A stretch of DNA of 50,381 bases from an uncultured Porphyromonas sp. (GCF_938039215.1 NZ_CALHVI010000021.1:1-50381); one strand, 5' to 3'; shown: positions 18,003 through 26,937, numbered from the stretch's first letter. Program-made: numbers and translations. Notes: generated by a model from the sequence alone, not told the origin.

Positions 18003-18755
18003 TTAGCCGAGGATAAGCTCTACGGGACAGTGGTCGGAGCCATAGATCTCAGTGTGGATCGTCGCCGAGGAGAGTCGGGGCACGAGCCTAGAGGAGGTGA
18101 CGAAGTAGTCGATACGCCAGCCGGAGTTGCGCTCACGAGCCTTGAAGCGGTAGGACCACCAAGAGTAGATGTCCCGCTGATCGGGGTGGAAGTGACGGAA
18201 GGTATCGACGAAGCCTGCATCAAGGAGCTCTTGGAACTTCCCACGCTCTTCGTCGGTGAAGCCTGCATTCTTGCGGTTGGACTTGGGGTTCTTGAGGTCA
18301 ATCTCTTGGTGGGCGACATTGAGGTCTCCGCAGACGATCACGGGCTTCTTCTCATCCAGCTCCTTGAGGTAGGCTCTGAAGGCATCTTCCCAAGTGACAC
18401 GATAGCCTAAGCGGCGTAGATCGTCTTGGGAGTTCGGTACATAGACGGTGACGAGATAGAAGTCGGGGTATTCCAGCGTGATGACTCGTCCCTCGGTATC
18501 ATGCTCAGCGATATTGATCCCGTAGGCTACGGAGAGGGGTTCATGACGCGTGTAGATCGCCGTGCCCGAATACCCTTTCTTCTCGGCATAGTTCCAGTAG
18601 GAGGTGTAGGTCGGGAGATCTGCATCGAGCTGTCCAGCCTGCATCTTGGTCTCTTGCAGGCAGACGAAGTCAGCATCTAGTTCTTTTATGATATCGGGGA
18701 AGCCTTTACCAAAGACGGCACGAAGGCCGTTGACGTTCCAGGAGATGAATTTCAT
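18003..18755 (-). CDS. xth: Exodeoxyribonuclease III / AP endonuclease
   Basis: Base-excision-repair AP endonuclease of the ExoIII (EEP) fold, 250 aa. Motifs in order: MKFISWNVNGLRA, FVCLQETKM (metal-binding Glu), GTAIYTRHEP, CGDLNVAH, YSWWSYR...GWRIDYF, and the C-terminal GSDHCPVEL with the catalytic His. The open frame continues 60 codons upstream, but that part overlaps queC and is unlike the family; the ATG at 18755 is the canonical start, 17 bp after the queC stop. Confidence 0.95.
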   Translation of the reverse strand: MKFISWNVNGLRAVFGKGFPDIIKELDADFVCLQETKMQAGQLDADLPTYTSYWNYAEKKGYSGTAIYTRHEPLSVAYGINIAEHDTEGRVITLEYPDFYLVTVYVPNSQDDLRRLGYRVTWEDAFRAYLKELDEKKPVIVCGDLNVAHQEIDLKNPKSNRKNAGFTDEERGKFQELLDAGFVDTFRHFHPDQRDIYSWWSYRFKARERNSGWRIDYFVTSSRLVPRLSSATIHTEIYGSDHCPVELILG

Positions 18756-18771
18756 TCGTTCTTGACTATTC

Positions 18772-19431
18772 TTATTGCTTGTAGTGGGTGGGATCCTCGA
18801 TCCCTGCTTCCTGCATCGCTTCACGGCGCTCGATGCAGGTAGCGCACGAGCCACACTGGATATCACCACCCTCGTAGCAGCTCCAGGTCTCAGCGTAATT
18901 GATGGCGAGCTGCTTGCCGTGGCGAGCGATGTCACCCTTAGATATATCGGTGTAGGGAGCTGTCACTTCGACGGCATTGCTTGTCCCCTGAAGGATCGCT
19001 TCGTGCATCGGGCGGATGAAGGAGGCACGGCAGTCGGGATAGATCGCATGGTCACCGAAGTGATTGGCTAGATAGACCTTCTGGAGTCCTCGGCTCTCAG
19101 CGAGCCCTGCGGCGATGGAGAGCATGATCCCGTTGCGGAAGGGAACGACGGTCGCCGCCATGTTCTCCTCATCGTAGCTTCCCTTGGGGATGGCTCCTCC
19201 CCCTTCAAGCAGAGCACTACGGAAGTACTGCCCGATGAAGGAGAGTGGGATGGTGAGGTGCTCGATGCCCAGTCGCTCGCAGTGGAGGCGAGCAAAGGGA
19301 AGCTCCCGTGCATTGTGCTTCGATCCGTAGTCGAAGGACACTGCTAGAGCTAAGCTATCTTGATACTCATAGAGGAGGGTGACGCTGTCCATTCCTCCTG
19401 AGAGGACGATGAGTCCGTCTTTTGTCTTCAT
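18772..19431 (-). CDS. queC: 7-cyano-7-deazaguanine synthase QueC
   Basis: QueC converts 7-carboxy-7-deazaguanine to preQ0 with ATP and ammonia, in queuosine biosynthesis. The PP-loop SGGMDSVTLL is at residues 11-20. The C-terminal zinc-ligand cysteines appear as WSCYEGGDIQCGSCATC. At 219 aa it has normal length. No other queuosine genes are adjacent. It lies 7 bp after the transporter gene. Confidence 0.95.
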   Translation of the reverse strand: MKTKDGLIVLSGGMDSVTLLYEYQDSLALAVSFDYGSKHNARELPFARLHCERLGIEHLTIPLSFIGQYFRSALLEGGGAIPKGSYDEENMAATVVPFRNGIMLSIAAGLAESRGLQKVYLANHFGDHAIYPDCRASFIRPMHEAILQGTSNAVEVTAPYTDISKGDIARHGKQLAINYAETWSCYEGGDIQCGSCATCIERREAMQEAGIEDPTHYKQ

Positions 19432-19438
19432 AAGCAGG

Positions 19439-21124
19439 CTAGAGGAAGAAGCTCAGGATGATCTGAGCAGAGATGATACGCACGAACATACCCACAGGAT
19501 ATACGATCGCATAGGCTACCGAGCTGGAGCGAGACTCGTTGATCGACATGGCGTAGTCTAGGGCCATGGAGTTGGCCATCACGCCACAGAGCATCCCGAC
19601 GGTCTCGGCATGTGTCTTCTTGTAGCCGAAGAGGGAGATGAGCCCTACGATCATCGTCGGCAGGACGGTGATGAGGAAGCCTAAGCCGATCCAGAGAAGG
19701 CCATCTCCATGGATGATCATCTCGAAGAAGTGCGAGCCACTAGCGAGCCCTAGACCTGCGAGGTAGAGGATGATGCCCAGCTGCTTGATCAGCTGTGTGG
19801 CGCTATTGCTCATGTAGGTGGCGATGCGGAGGCGTGCTCCGAAGGCTCCCATGAGGATGCCTATGATGATGGGACCACCAGCGAGCCCGAGCTTGATGGG
19901 CATGCTTAGCCCTGGGATCGTGAGGGGGATAGATCCGATGATGCAGCCCAGAGTAAGTCCGAAGAAGAAGCTGAAGAGCTTCGGCTTGTCTAGCGTGTTG
20001 ATCGAGTCCCCGAGGAACTTAGCCGCACGCTCGACCTCCTGAGCTTCCCCGACGACCGAGAGACGGTCCCCGAGCTGGAGGTAGAGGTCGGGAGTGGCAA
20101 GGATCTCAATCCCTGCACGATCGATACGGGTGATATTGATCCCGTACTGATTGCGTAGGCGAAGGGCTCCGAGCTTAGCTCCATTGACCTTGGAGTTGGT
20201 GATGATCAGGCGCTTGCTGATGAGCTGGGAGTCGATGGCATCCCAATCGATGTCGGGACGGTTCCAGTCTCGGCTCTCGGCTCGCTTTCCAAAGAAGGCC
20301 TCCATCTCCTCTAAGTCTTCGGGGTGGATGAGTACGAGGAGATGGTCTCCCTCGGTCAAGACCGTCTGCGAAGAGGGGATGATGAGGTTGTTTCCTCGCC
20401 AGATACGAGAGATGATGAAGTGCTTGTCCTCTAGACGCACGGCCTCGAGGATTGTCTTTCCGAAGAGGGCGCTATTGGTCAGCTCCAGCTCCGTGATATA
20501 GGTATTGCGAGCGGACTTATCCTCGGCGGGTTTGCTCCGTCGTGGGTCAAGCATGTTGAGCATGATGATCGCTAAGATCATCCCGACGACACCGAGCGGG
20601 TAGGTGAGGGCACACCCTAGTGCTAGGTCGGCTACCTCGCGAGCACCACTGGGGCCGAGGGTGTCCTGCATCGTACTCTGCACGGCAGCGAGCATAGGCG
20701 TATTAGTCACAGCTCCCGACATGATCCCCAGTAGGTTCGGTATGGAGATCCCGCAGAGGAAGTGCAGGATGAGCACGAGGATCAGCCCGATAGCGATGAC
20801 GAGTAGTCCGAGCGTATTGTATAGGATCCCTTGACTCTTGAGTGAAGGGAAGAAGGAAGGGCCTACTTCGACCCCAAGCGCATAAACAAAGAGAGAAAGG
20901 CCGATGGTCTGGGCAAAGCTGTTCATCTCAGGATTGACTCGGACTCCGAAGTGAGCCGCTAAGATCCCGACGAAGAAGACGAAGGTGATCCCGAGGGAGA
21001 TCTTGCCTATCCGAAGCTTCCCCAGCGTCAGCCCTACAGCTGAGACGAGGGTAAGCCAAACGAGGGTCTCCAGCACCGATGGGGTGACGAAGACATCTCG
21101 TAGCCACGAATTTATTGCCTCCAT
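19439..21124 (-). CDS. AspT/YidE-type putative transporter with TrkA-C domains
   Basis: An inner membrane protein of the aspartate:alanine exchanger (AAEx) fold, about 561 aa. Two blocks of hydrophobic helices (about 15-175 and 385-561), each with the duplicated family motif (SLFVYALGVEVGPSFF; GIILYLAGLGLASGSHFF), flank a soluble pair of TrkA-C-like domains (about 205-370, including GKTILEAVRLEDK and KLGALRLRNQYGINITRI). The substrate cannot be read from sequence; YidE/YbjL-like proteins are mostly uncharacterised. The frame is open to 21256, but MEAINSWLRD at 21124 is the likelier start because a promoter box lies at 21175-21182. Confidence 0.88.
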   Translation of the reverse strand: MEAINSWLRDVFVTPSVLETLVWLTLVSAVGLTLGKLRIGKISLGITFVFFVGILAAHFGVRVNPEMNSFAQTIGLSLFVYALGVEVGPSFFPSLKSQGILYNTLGLLVIAIGLILVLILHFLCGISIPNLLGIMSGAVTNTPMLAAVQSTMQDTLGPSGAREVADLALGCALTYPLGVVGMILAIIMLNMLDPRRSKPAEDKSARNTYITELELTNSALFGKTILEAVRLEDKHFIISRIWRGNNLIIPSSQTVLTEGDHLLVLIHPEDLEEMEAFFGKRAESRDWNRPDIDWDAIDSQLISKRLIITNSKVNGAKLGALRLRNQYGINITRIDRAGIEILATPDLYLQLGDRLSVVGEAQEVERAAKFLGDSINTLDKPKLFSFFFGLTLGCIIGSIPLTIPGLSMPIKLGLAGGPIIIGILMGAFGARLRIATYMSNSATQLIKQLGIILYLAGLGLASGSHFFEMIIHGDGLLWIGLGFLITVLPTMIVGLISLFGYKKTHAETVGMLCGVMANSMALDYAMSINESRSSSVAYAIVYPVGMFVRIISAQIILSFFL

Positions 21125-21174
21125 TGAATGTAGTGAATGATTGGTCAGCAGGGAGTCTAAAGACTCTGCCTCGG

Positions 21175-21210
21175 CAAAAGTACCACTTTTGTTGCGATTT
21201 GTTAAGCAAA
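21175..21210 (-). promoter_or_regulatory. Promoter of the transporter-queC-xth-tsaB-ssb run
   Basis: On the minus strand TACTTTTG (21182 down to 21175) matches TAnnTTTG. A TTTG lies at 21210-21207, giving a spacer of 24 bp, slightly long. It leaves a leader of about 45 nt before the ATG at 21124. Confidence 0.5.
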
Positions 21211-21431
21211 GAAGAGACCTTCGTGAGGCAAGTCTTTGTCTTTTACCTCTACCCATAAATGAAGGGGGAGAGTTGCCCTGTGTGCTGACCTCCGACAGAC
21301 TTAGGGACTAAGCGCTCTATATAGCCTAAGCGGGCAGACTGCTGAGGGGATCATCTGGATAAGCTAGCTTTGTCTCGGAGAGGTGAGCGCCCGAGCGATG
21401 CCTTCCTATTTGCAGTGTTCCATCAAGCGAA

Positions 21432-21500
21432 GCGCTATTGTTGCCTCTCGGGAGGCGCTACTGGTGCCTCCTGAGAGGTACTACTGCTACCCCTTTAGGG
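21432..21500. repeat. 23-bp pitch repeat array, family 2, locus B (3 units)
   Basis: Three 23-bp units (21432-21454, 21455-21477, 21478-21500) with GCCTC boxes at 21443 and 21466 and a diverged ACCCC at 21489. Units 1 and 2 start GCGCTATTG/GCGCTACTG; unit 3 starts GTACTACTG. The boxes sit in short near-palindromes such as CCTCTCGGGAGG. It is the sister of 172-240. Confidence 0.8.
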
Positions 21501-21691
21501 AAAATGATCCCATGTCCTTTCTTCCGACTAGCTAAAGTCCTTGAGGCTGATAGATGCGGGTCTTCTCCGTCTATGAGCCCTTTGATCACTGAGACTCCCC
21601 ACGATCTATGCATGAGGATCGGTGGAGAAGGGCTTCTTCAATCCGAGTTCCCAAAGGGGAAGCATGCTCATGGGCTGAACAAGTCGGACAA

Positions 21692-21723
21692 TTTGTGTAT
21701 TTTAGCGGTATATTGTACCTCGT
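21692..21723 (+). promoter_or_regulatory. Weak promoter candidate for the divIC-like gene
   Basis: TTTG (21692-21695), a 20-bp spacer and TACCTCGT (21716-21723) resemble the Bacteroidota arrangement, but the -7 box is poor. Confidence 0.3.
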
Positions 21724-21750
21724 GTGCATACCTATAGTAGTGTCGAATAA

Positions 21751-22113
21751 ATGACAGAGCTTAAGCCCAAGTCTCGAGAGCGCTTCCGTGCGGCTCTCTC
21801 TGCCCTAAAGGCCTTTAGTAGTAAGCATCCTTCCCTGCGCTACATCATCACAGGTGTATTGGCTTTTGTCTTGATCTTCTTGGTTGGGGATAGCAACCTC
21901 TTCAACTATCTGAGGAACGAGCGACGTAAGGCATTTATCCAAAGTGAATACAACCGCTATCGCCCTCAGTACGAAGCCGACAGCGCCCGTCTAAGCGACA
22001 TCCGAGACAATAGAGAACATATCGAGCGTATCGCTCGTGAACAATATTATATGCATATCCCTGGGGAGGAGGTCTTCATCCTCGCTCCAGATAGCTTGGA
22101 TCCCTCCAGATAG
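21751..22113 (+). CDS. Septum formation initiator family protein (DivIC/FtsB-like)
   Basis: A 120-aa bitopic membrane protein: a basic N-terminal cytoplasmic tail, one membrane span (about residues 31-48, YIITGVLAFVLIFLVG), then a periplasmic coiled coil (about 55-95) and the C-terminal AREQYYMHIPGEEVFIL segment typical of the DivIC/FtsB family. These proteins bridge FtsL and FtsQ in the divisome. It heads a run of closely spaced plus-strand genes. The specific ftsB/divIC symbol cannot be fixed from sequence. Confidence 0.85.
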   Translation: MTELKPKSRERFRAALSALKAFSSKHPSLRYIITGVLAFVLIFLVGDSNLFNYLRNERRKAFIQSEYNRYRPQYEADSARLSDIRDNREHIERIAREQYYMHIPGEEVFILAPDSLDPSR

Positions 22114-22126
22114 AGTAGTTCCCATT

Positions 22127-22477
22127 ATGAATAAGCAGTACAAGTACCTCTATATCGTCAGTGTCCTCCTGCTCCTCAGCGGAGCCGCTCTGGCCGTGAC
22201 TGGGCACCCCTTCTTCGATGTGCTCTACGGGCTGGGTGCCTTTGGCTATGCCGCCTACTACCTCCTGACTCCCACGGATGAACTCACTGGGACGCTTCGC
22301 CGAGCAGTGCGTATGGGAGTCTTCTCGGGACTCCTCTTCCTGCTCTCTGCCGCAGCTCGCTTTGATGCTTTCGCTACCTTTGGGCAAGGACTATGGCTAG
22401 TCTTCTTGGCACTAGGTCTCATCTATATGATCTATGGGAATGTACTCCTCTATCTCGACGAACGAAAGAAACAATGA
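22127..22477 (+). CDS. Small four-helix membrane protein of unknown function
   Basis: A 116-aa hydrophobic protein with four predicted spans (about 7-25, 30-48, 63-79, 85-106) and a charged C-terminus (LDERKKQ). I do not recognise a family. The ATG at 22127 lies 13 bp after the divIC-like stop; an upstream in-frame ATG at 22037 would overlap that gene. Its stop overlaps the start of the next gene (ATGA), which implies translational coupling with the pseudouridine synthase. Position behind a division gene hints at an envelope role, no more. Confidence 0.75.
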   Translation: MNKQYKYLYIVSVLLLLSGAALAVTGHPFFDVLYGLGAFGYAAYYLLTPTDELTGTLRRAVRMGVFSGLLFLLSAAARFDAFATFGQGLWLVFLALGLIYMIYGNVLLYLDERKKQ

Positions 22478-23496
22478 AATCTAACCCTATAGCACCTCAG
22501 GAGAAGATCCGATCGGAGCGCCTAACGGTACCTGGAGGCAAGAAGCCTCTACTTCGACTCTACGTCGATAGCCCAGAGCCGACGACCTTGCTCCCCTTCC
22601 TCATCAAGGCCTTGCCCGACAAGAGCCGCACCACCGTCAAGCAGCTCCTACATGACCGCTTCATCTCGATCGGTCTAGAGCCCACGACCCAGTTCGATGC
22701 CCCGCTAAAGCAGGGGGATGAAGTGAACATTCATCCAGCGCCTCTGCCTAAGACGTTTACTCATAAGAGCATCGAGATCCTCTATCAGGATGAATACCTC
22801 ATCGTCATCCATAAGGATGCTGGCCTGCCTACTGTAGCTAGTGGCGAAGAGAAGGATAAGACAGCACTTCTCCTTCTCGCCGAGCACCAGAAGAGCTTCA
22901 ACCCTCGGGCTAAGGTCTACCATATCAATCGCCTTGATAAGGACAGTGCGGGCTTTGTAGTCTTCGCCAAGAGTCGTGACCTGCAGTGTGAACTGAGTGA
23001 CCACTGGGGACGCTATGTCCGTGGCCAGCACTTCGCCGCTGTGCTTGAAGGGCTACCTCAAGCGGGGAATGGGATGCTCCTGCCTCCTGCCTCCGAGGTA
23101 GATGCGAAGAAGGATCGTGCTGCGAAGAAAGGTAAGCCTGCGGTCTCCAAGAAGCCTAGCTCCGATGACGATCGTGTAGCGGGACGAGCTGAGTGGCATA
23201 CGCTGATGACGGGGGCGAGCCGTGTGCTTGTCTCTGTAGCTCTCCTCACGGGGCGCAATAATCGCCTACGCCGACAGTTCGCTCAGCTTCGTCTACCGAT
23301 CGTAGGAGACTGGCGCAATGGTTCGCAGGAGAAGGAGCTCGGACGAGTAGCACTCGAAGGAACGCATCTGAGCTTTGTCCATCCCGTGACGGGCAAGCTT
23401 CTAGAGTTCAGACAACCTATTCCCTCGCTCTTTAGGAAGCTCGTCAAGGGAACTAAGCCCCCAACTAAAAGTCCAAAGAAACCAGTGAGAAAATAG
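22474..23496 (+). CDS. RluA-family pseudouridine synthase
   Basis: An rRNA or tRNA pseudouridine synthase of the RluA/RluC/RluD family, 340 aa. An S4-like N-terminal region (TVKQLLHDRFISIGLEPTT, about 45-75) precedes the catalytic domain with NRLDKDSAGFVVFAKS, whose Asp is the nucleophile. The usual LLTGRxHQIRxQ motif appears as LLTGRNNRLRRQFAQL, with the His absent. A lysine/proline-rich insert (about 210-235) and tail are present. The frame opens upstream at 22393 but the ATG at 22474 overlaps the previous stop by ATGA. The target uridine cannot be assigned. Confidence 0.88.
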   Translation: MKSNPIAPQEKIRSERLTVPGGKKPLLRLYVDSPEPTTLLPFLIKALPDKSRTTVKQLLHDRFISIGLEPTTQFDAPLKQGDEVNIHPAPLPKTFTHKSIEILYQDEYLIVIHKDAGLPTVASGEEKDKTALLLLAEHQKSFNPRAKVYHINRLDKDSAGFVVFAKSRDLQCELSDHWGRYVRGQHFAAVLEGLPQAGNGMLLPPASEVDAKKDRAAKKGKPAVSKKPSSDDDRVAGRAEWHTLMTGASRVLVSVALLTGRNNRLRRQFAQLRLPIVGDWRNGSQEKELGRVALEGTHLSFVHPVTGKLLEFRQPIPSLFRKLVKGTKPPTKSPKKPVRK

Positions 23497-23522
23497 ACTC
23501 CAATAGTTAATCGTAAAATATA

Positions 23523-25649
23523 ATGATCACACAACAAAAACAGGAAAGGGGAGCTCTTGCTCCTGCCCGTTGGGCTTCCACGGCCATGCGAAGCCTGCTC
23601 TTCGCTCTAGGCCTTCTGCTCTCTGCTACAGGCATGAGCGCACAGATGGTACGTGATGCTGTCAGCTGGACTCGCTCTGTGGAGGATAAGTCCCCTACGG
23701 AGAAGGTCCTCGTCTTCACTGCGCAGGTCAAGGGGGAGTGGCACCTCTATGGTACCGATCTCCCTAAGGGCGGACCTACACCTACACACCTCATCGTCGA
23801 CAAGATCTCTGGTGCCGAACTCGTCGGAGGCCTAGTCGCTAGCCAGAAGCCCATAGAGAAGTTTGACCCGAACTTCGAGATGACGCTTCGCTTCTATAGC
23901 GGGAAGGTATCCTTCCGTCAGAAGATCCGCATCACTGACCCTACAAAGTTCGCCCTCGTGGGAGCTGTACGCTACATGGTCTGCAACGACGAGCAGTGCC
24001 TGCCACCAACGAACTGGGAGTTTACCATCCAAACTAAGGAGCTAGGTAAGCTGGGGGAGTCCGCGCCTGCAGTGCAGGCGACCGAGCAAAACGCTGAGAC
24101 CCCTGCTGGCTCTCCCGCCATGGGGGAGGCTCAGCCCTCCGATAGTCTCCCTGCAGTAGCTGAAGCCACCGCAAGCGTAGCGACTGACTCCGCTCAGATC
24201 GCTGTCTCTGACCTCTGGGCACCTGTGATCCCAGAGCTCAAGGCCTATGGCGACAAGGCGCTCAACCAAGCCGACGGATCGCTATGGATGCTGCTACTAG
24301 GAGGGTTCCTCGGAGGGCTCGTGGCTCTGGTCACCCCTTGCGTCTGGCCAATGATCCCGATGACCGTGAGCTTCTTCCTCAAGCGTACTTCCGACAGGAA
24401 GAAGAGCATCCGTGATGCCCTGCTCTACGGGGTCGGTATCATCGTCATCTACGTCTCTCTGGGTCTGATCGTCTCTGCGATCTTTGGTCCAGCGACCTTG
24501 AATGATCTAGCTACGAATGCCTACTTCAACGTAGCCTTCTTCCTGCTACTTGTCATCTTCGCTATCTCCTTCTTCGGAGCCTTTGAGCTGGTTCTTCCCT
24601 CCTCATGGACGACGAAGATGGACGAGAAGGCAGACTCTGCCTCTGGCTTCATCAGCATCTTCTTCATGGCCTTCACGCTGGCCTTGGTCTCCTTCTCTTG
24701 CACGGGTCCTATCATCGGTACGCTCCTTGTGCAGGCTGCGACTTCCTCCACGGGGATCCTTGCTCCAGCAGTAGGGATGCTTGGCTTTGCTCTAGCACTC
24801 GCCCTGCCCTTCACGCTCTTCGCTATCTTCCCCAACCTCCTGCAGTCGATGCCGAAGAGTGGGGGATGGATGAACTCCGTCAAGGTAGTGCTTGCCTTCA
24901 TTGAGCTAGCTCTCGCCCTGAAGTTCCTCTCTATCGCTGACCTAGCTTATGGCTGGCGCATCCTCGACCGTGAGGTCTTCCTCTCGCTTTGGATCGTCAT
25001 CTTCATCCTGCTTGGGCTTTACCTGCTTGGCAAGATCCGTTTCCCACACGACAGCCCTCAGGAGAAGACTCCTATCCCTGCGCTCTTCCTAGCTATCGTC
25101 TCCTTCTCCTTCGCTGTCTACATGATGCCTGGGCTCGTCGGTGCTCCTCTGAGAGCTATCAGTGCCTTCGCTCCTCCTCTTCGCACGCAGGATCTGAACC
25201 TGTACAACGGAGAAATACATGCCAAGTTCGATGACTACGATGCTGGTATGGCCTATGCTCGTCAGGTCGGCAAGCCTGTTGTGATTGACTTCTCTGGCTA
25301 CGGCTGTGTCAACTGCCGTAAGATGGAGGCCTCCGTCTGGATCGACCCGAATGTGAAGAGCATCCTAGAGAATGACTATGTCCTCATCACCCTCATGGTC
25401 GACGAGAAGACTCCCCTGAAGGAACCTATCGAAGTCCAGGAGAACGGCGAGAAGGTCAAGCTTCGCACGGTAGGGGACAAGTGGAGCTACTTCCAGCGTA
25501 TGAAGTTTGGTGCTAATGCTCAGCCCTTCTATGTACTCCTCGACCACGAGGGTAAGCCCCTCGGCCCTTCGAGAGCTTATGACGAGGATGTACCCGCCTA
25601 TATCAAGTTCCTTAAGGCTGGCTTGAGCGAGTTTGAGCAGCGTAAGTAA
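23523..25649 (+). CDS. dsbD: Thiol:disulfide interchange protein DsbD
   Basis: DsbD moves electrons from cytoplasmic thioredoxin to the periplasm. All three parts are visible in 708 aa: an N-terminal alpha domain with paired cysteines (VCNDEQCLPP, about 157-166), a membrane beta domain of about eight spans (starting near 250) with VTPCVWPMIP and SFSCTGPIIG holding the transmembrane cysteines, and a C-terminal thioredoxin-like gamma domain with GYGCVNCRKME. A signal peptide is present; it could also begin at the ATG at 23586 (MRSLLFALGLLLSATGMSAQ). An acidic, Ala/Glu-rich linker (about 180-225) joins alpha and beta. The A-rich context favours the start at 23523. Confidence 0.94.
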   Translation: MITQQKQERGALAPARWASTAMRSLLFALGLLLSATGMSAQMVRDAVSWTRSVEDKSPTEKVLVFTAQVKGEWHLYGTDLPKGGPTPTHLIVDKISGAELVGGLVASQKPIEKFDPNFEMTLRFYSGKVSFRQKIRITDPTKFALVGAVRYMVCNDEQCLPPTNWEFTIQTKELGKLGESAPAVQATEQNAETPAGSPAMGEAQPSDSLPAVAEATASVATDSAQIAVSDLWAPVIPELKAYGDKALNQADGSLWMLLLGGFLGGLVALVTPCVWPMIPMTVSFFLKRTSDRKKSIRDALLYGVGIIVIYVSLGLIVSAIFGPATLNDLATNAYFNVAFFLLLVIFAISFFGAFELVLPSSWTTKMDEKADSASGFISIFFMAFTLALVSFSCTGPIIGTLLVQAATSSTGILAPAVGMLGFALALALPFTLFAIFPNLLQSMPKSGGWMNSVKVVLAFIELALALKFLSIADLAYGWRILDREVFLSLWIVIFILLGLYLLGKIRFPHDSPQEKTPIPALFLAIVSFSFAVYMMPGLVGAPLRAISAFAPPLRTQDLNLYNGEIHAKFDDYDAGMAYARQVGKPVVIDFSGYGCVNCRKMEASVWIDPNVKSILENDYVLITLMVDEKTPLKEPIEVQENGEKVKLRTVGDKWSYFQRMKFGANAQPFYVLLDHEGKPLGPSRAYDEDVPAYIKFLKAGLSEFEQRK

Positions 25650-25675
25650 TCCCTCTACCGACCTACTACTTAAAG

Positions 25676-26476
25676 ATGAGCGTACAGCATAGTCGAGAAG
25701 AGAAGCTAGCGGCCTTTGGTCGCCTCCTGGATGTCATGGATCGCCTCCGAGCCGAGTGCCCTTGGGATCGGGAGCAGACGACAGAGAGCCTTCGTACCAA
25801 TACCATCGAGGAAGTCTATGAGCTCTCCGATGCGATCCTCTCGGGTGCTCCCCAAGAGATCAAGAAGGAGCTGGGGGATGTCCTCCTCCATGTCGTCTTC
25901 TATAGCAAGATTGGAGAAGAGCAGGGATCCTTCGATGTCGCCGATGTTGCGAATGCGCTTTGTGACAAGCTGATCTTCCGTCATCCCCATGTCTATGGCG
26001 AGACTGAGGCAGCTCCCTCTGATGTCGTCACAGAACGCTGGGAGGAGCTGAAGCAGAAGGAGAAGAACGGCAATAAGACCGTCCTCTCAGGTGTCCCAGC
26101 TTCTCTGCCTGCTCTGATCAAGGCCTACCGCATTCAGGATAAGGCTAGAGGGGTAGGCTTCGACTGGCAGCACCCAGAGGATGTCTGGACGAAGGTAGAG
26201 GAGGAGCTCTCTGAGCTCCGTGAAGCTGTCACCTCGGGCTCTGTGGAAGATACAGAGGCTGAGTTTGGCGACTTCCTCTTCAGCATCATCAATGTAGCTC
26301 GTAAGTACAAGGTCAACCCCGATAATGCTCTTGAGCGAACAAACACCAAGTTTATCCGCCGCTTTGGCCACATCGAGGCTCGGGCGAAGGAGCTGGGTCG
26401 CTCGCTTAAGGAGCTCACTTTAGAGGAGATGGATGCACTCTGGGATGAGGCTAAGGAGCTTGAAGCTAAGGCTTAA
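25676..26476 (+). CDS. mazG: Nucleoside triphosphate pyrophosphohydrolase MazG
   Basis: MazG hydrolyses (d)NTPs to NMP and PPi, sanitising nucleotide pools. At 266 aa it has the full two-domain form. Domain 1 has CPWDREQTTESL, then the metal-binding EEVYELSDAI and KELGDVLLHVVFY. Domain 2 has KVEEELSELREAV and EFGDFLFSIINVARKY, the active MazG site. It lies 26 bp after dsbD and is closed by a hairpin at 26528-26592. No toxin-antitoxin partner is adjacent. Confidence 0.95.
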   Translation: MSVQHSREEKLAAFGRLLDVMDRLRAECPWDREQTTESLRTNTIEEVYELSDAILSGAPQEIKKELGDVLLHVVFYSKIGEEQGSFDVADVANALCDKLIFRHPHVYGETEAAPSDVVTERWEELKQKEKNGNKTVLSGVPASLPALIKAYRIQDKARGVGFDWQHPEDVWTKVEEELSELREAVTSGSVEDTEAEFGDFLFSIINVARKYKVNPDNALERTNTKFIRRFGHIEARAKELGRSLKELTLEEMDALWDEAKELEAKA

Positions 26477-26527
26477 AGCCTAGCCTATGCACTAGTCCAT
26501 CCTTTGTCCCATCTACTCTGTCTCTCC

Positions 26528-26592
26528 ATTGGGCCTACTGGTCCTATTTGCCTAACCTCTAGAGGCTGATAGGGCTAGTAGGCTCAATGCTT
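26528..26592 (+). terminator. Terminator after mazG
   Basis: Twenty-nucleotide arms (26528-26547 and 26569-26588) pair at all positions if three G:U pairs are allowed, with the palindrome CCTCTAGAGG (26556-26565) in the loop and a GCTTTT tract after the stem. Confidence 0.65.
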
Positions 26593-26668
26593 TTCATGCG
26601 TTCACATGCCTATGTCTCACCCAGACTCACCCATTCGACTGCTTGTCCCTCCTAAGGAAGCCTCCGCC

Positions 26669-26720
26669 CTAGCGCTACGCTCCTCTGGATGCTGGAGCAC
26701 CCAGAGGAGCGTAGCGCTAG
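26669..26720. repeat. Perfect 20-bp inverted repeat
   Basis: CTAGCGCTACGCTCCTCTGG (26669-26688) is the exact reverse complement of 26701-26720. The 12-bp centre also contains TGCT/AGCA. No T-tract follows on either strand, so it is unlike the other terminators in the window. Confidence 0.7.
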
Positions 26721-26937
26721 AGAGCAAAAGGGTAGGGATCGCATAGCACGAGACTTTAGCCCCGAGAGCTGTGCCCAGCTCTTCGCTGAGCTCTTTAGAA
26801 CTCTTGTTTGGTAGTCCAAACTCCGAGCACTAGACCCCAGTGATTTACTTCTAAGTCAGTACCTCCTCTTGGGTAGCTTTACTCGGGTGAGCGAAGCTAC
26901 AAAGACAGGTACGACGACCGATTTATTAAATACGAGT

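Larger units (their letters stand above)
21257..21750. other. Intergenic region between divergent operons
   Basis: About 500 bp between the minus-strand transporter run and the plus-strand division-protein run. It holds the family 2 array locus B (21432-21500) and a weak promoter candidate at 21692-21723. The remaining open frame (21438-21737) has no recognisable features. Confidence 0.5.
26477..26937. other. Intergenic region with two long inverted repeats
   Basis: About 460 bp between mazG and the dipeptidyl peptidase start. It contains the mazG terminator hairpin and a second 20-bp perfect inverted repeat (26669-26720). No gene could be supported. A weak box TAGCTTTA (26874-26881) may be the -7 of the peptidase gene. 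Confidence 0.5.

Noticed and set aside
18756..18935. N-terminal extension of xth by 60 residues
   Set aside because: The extension overlaps queC and has low-complexity sequence; the family start MKFISWNVNGLR is at 18755.
21125..21256. N-terminal extension of the transporter by 44 residues
   Set aside because: The stretch contains a promoter -7 box and is not membrane-like; MEAINSWLRD at 21124 is the likelier start.
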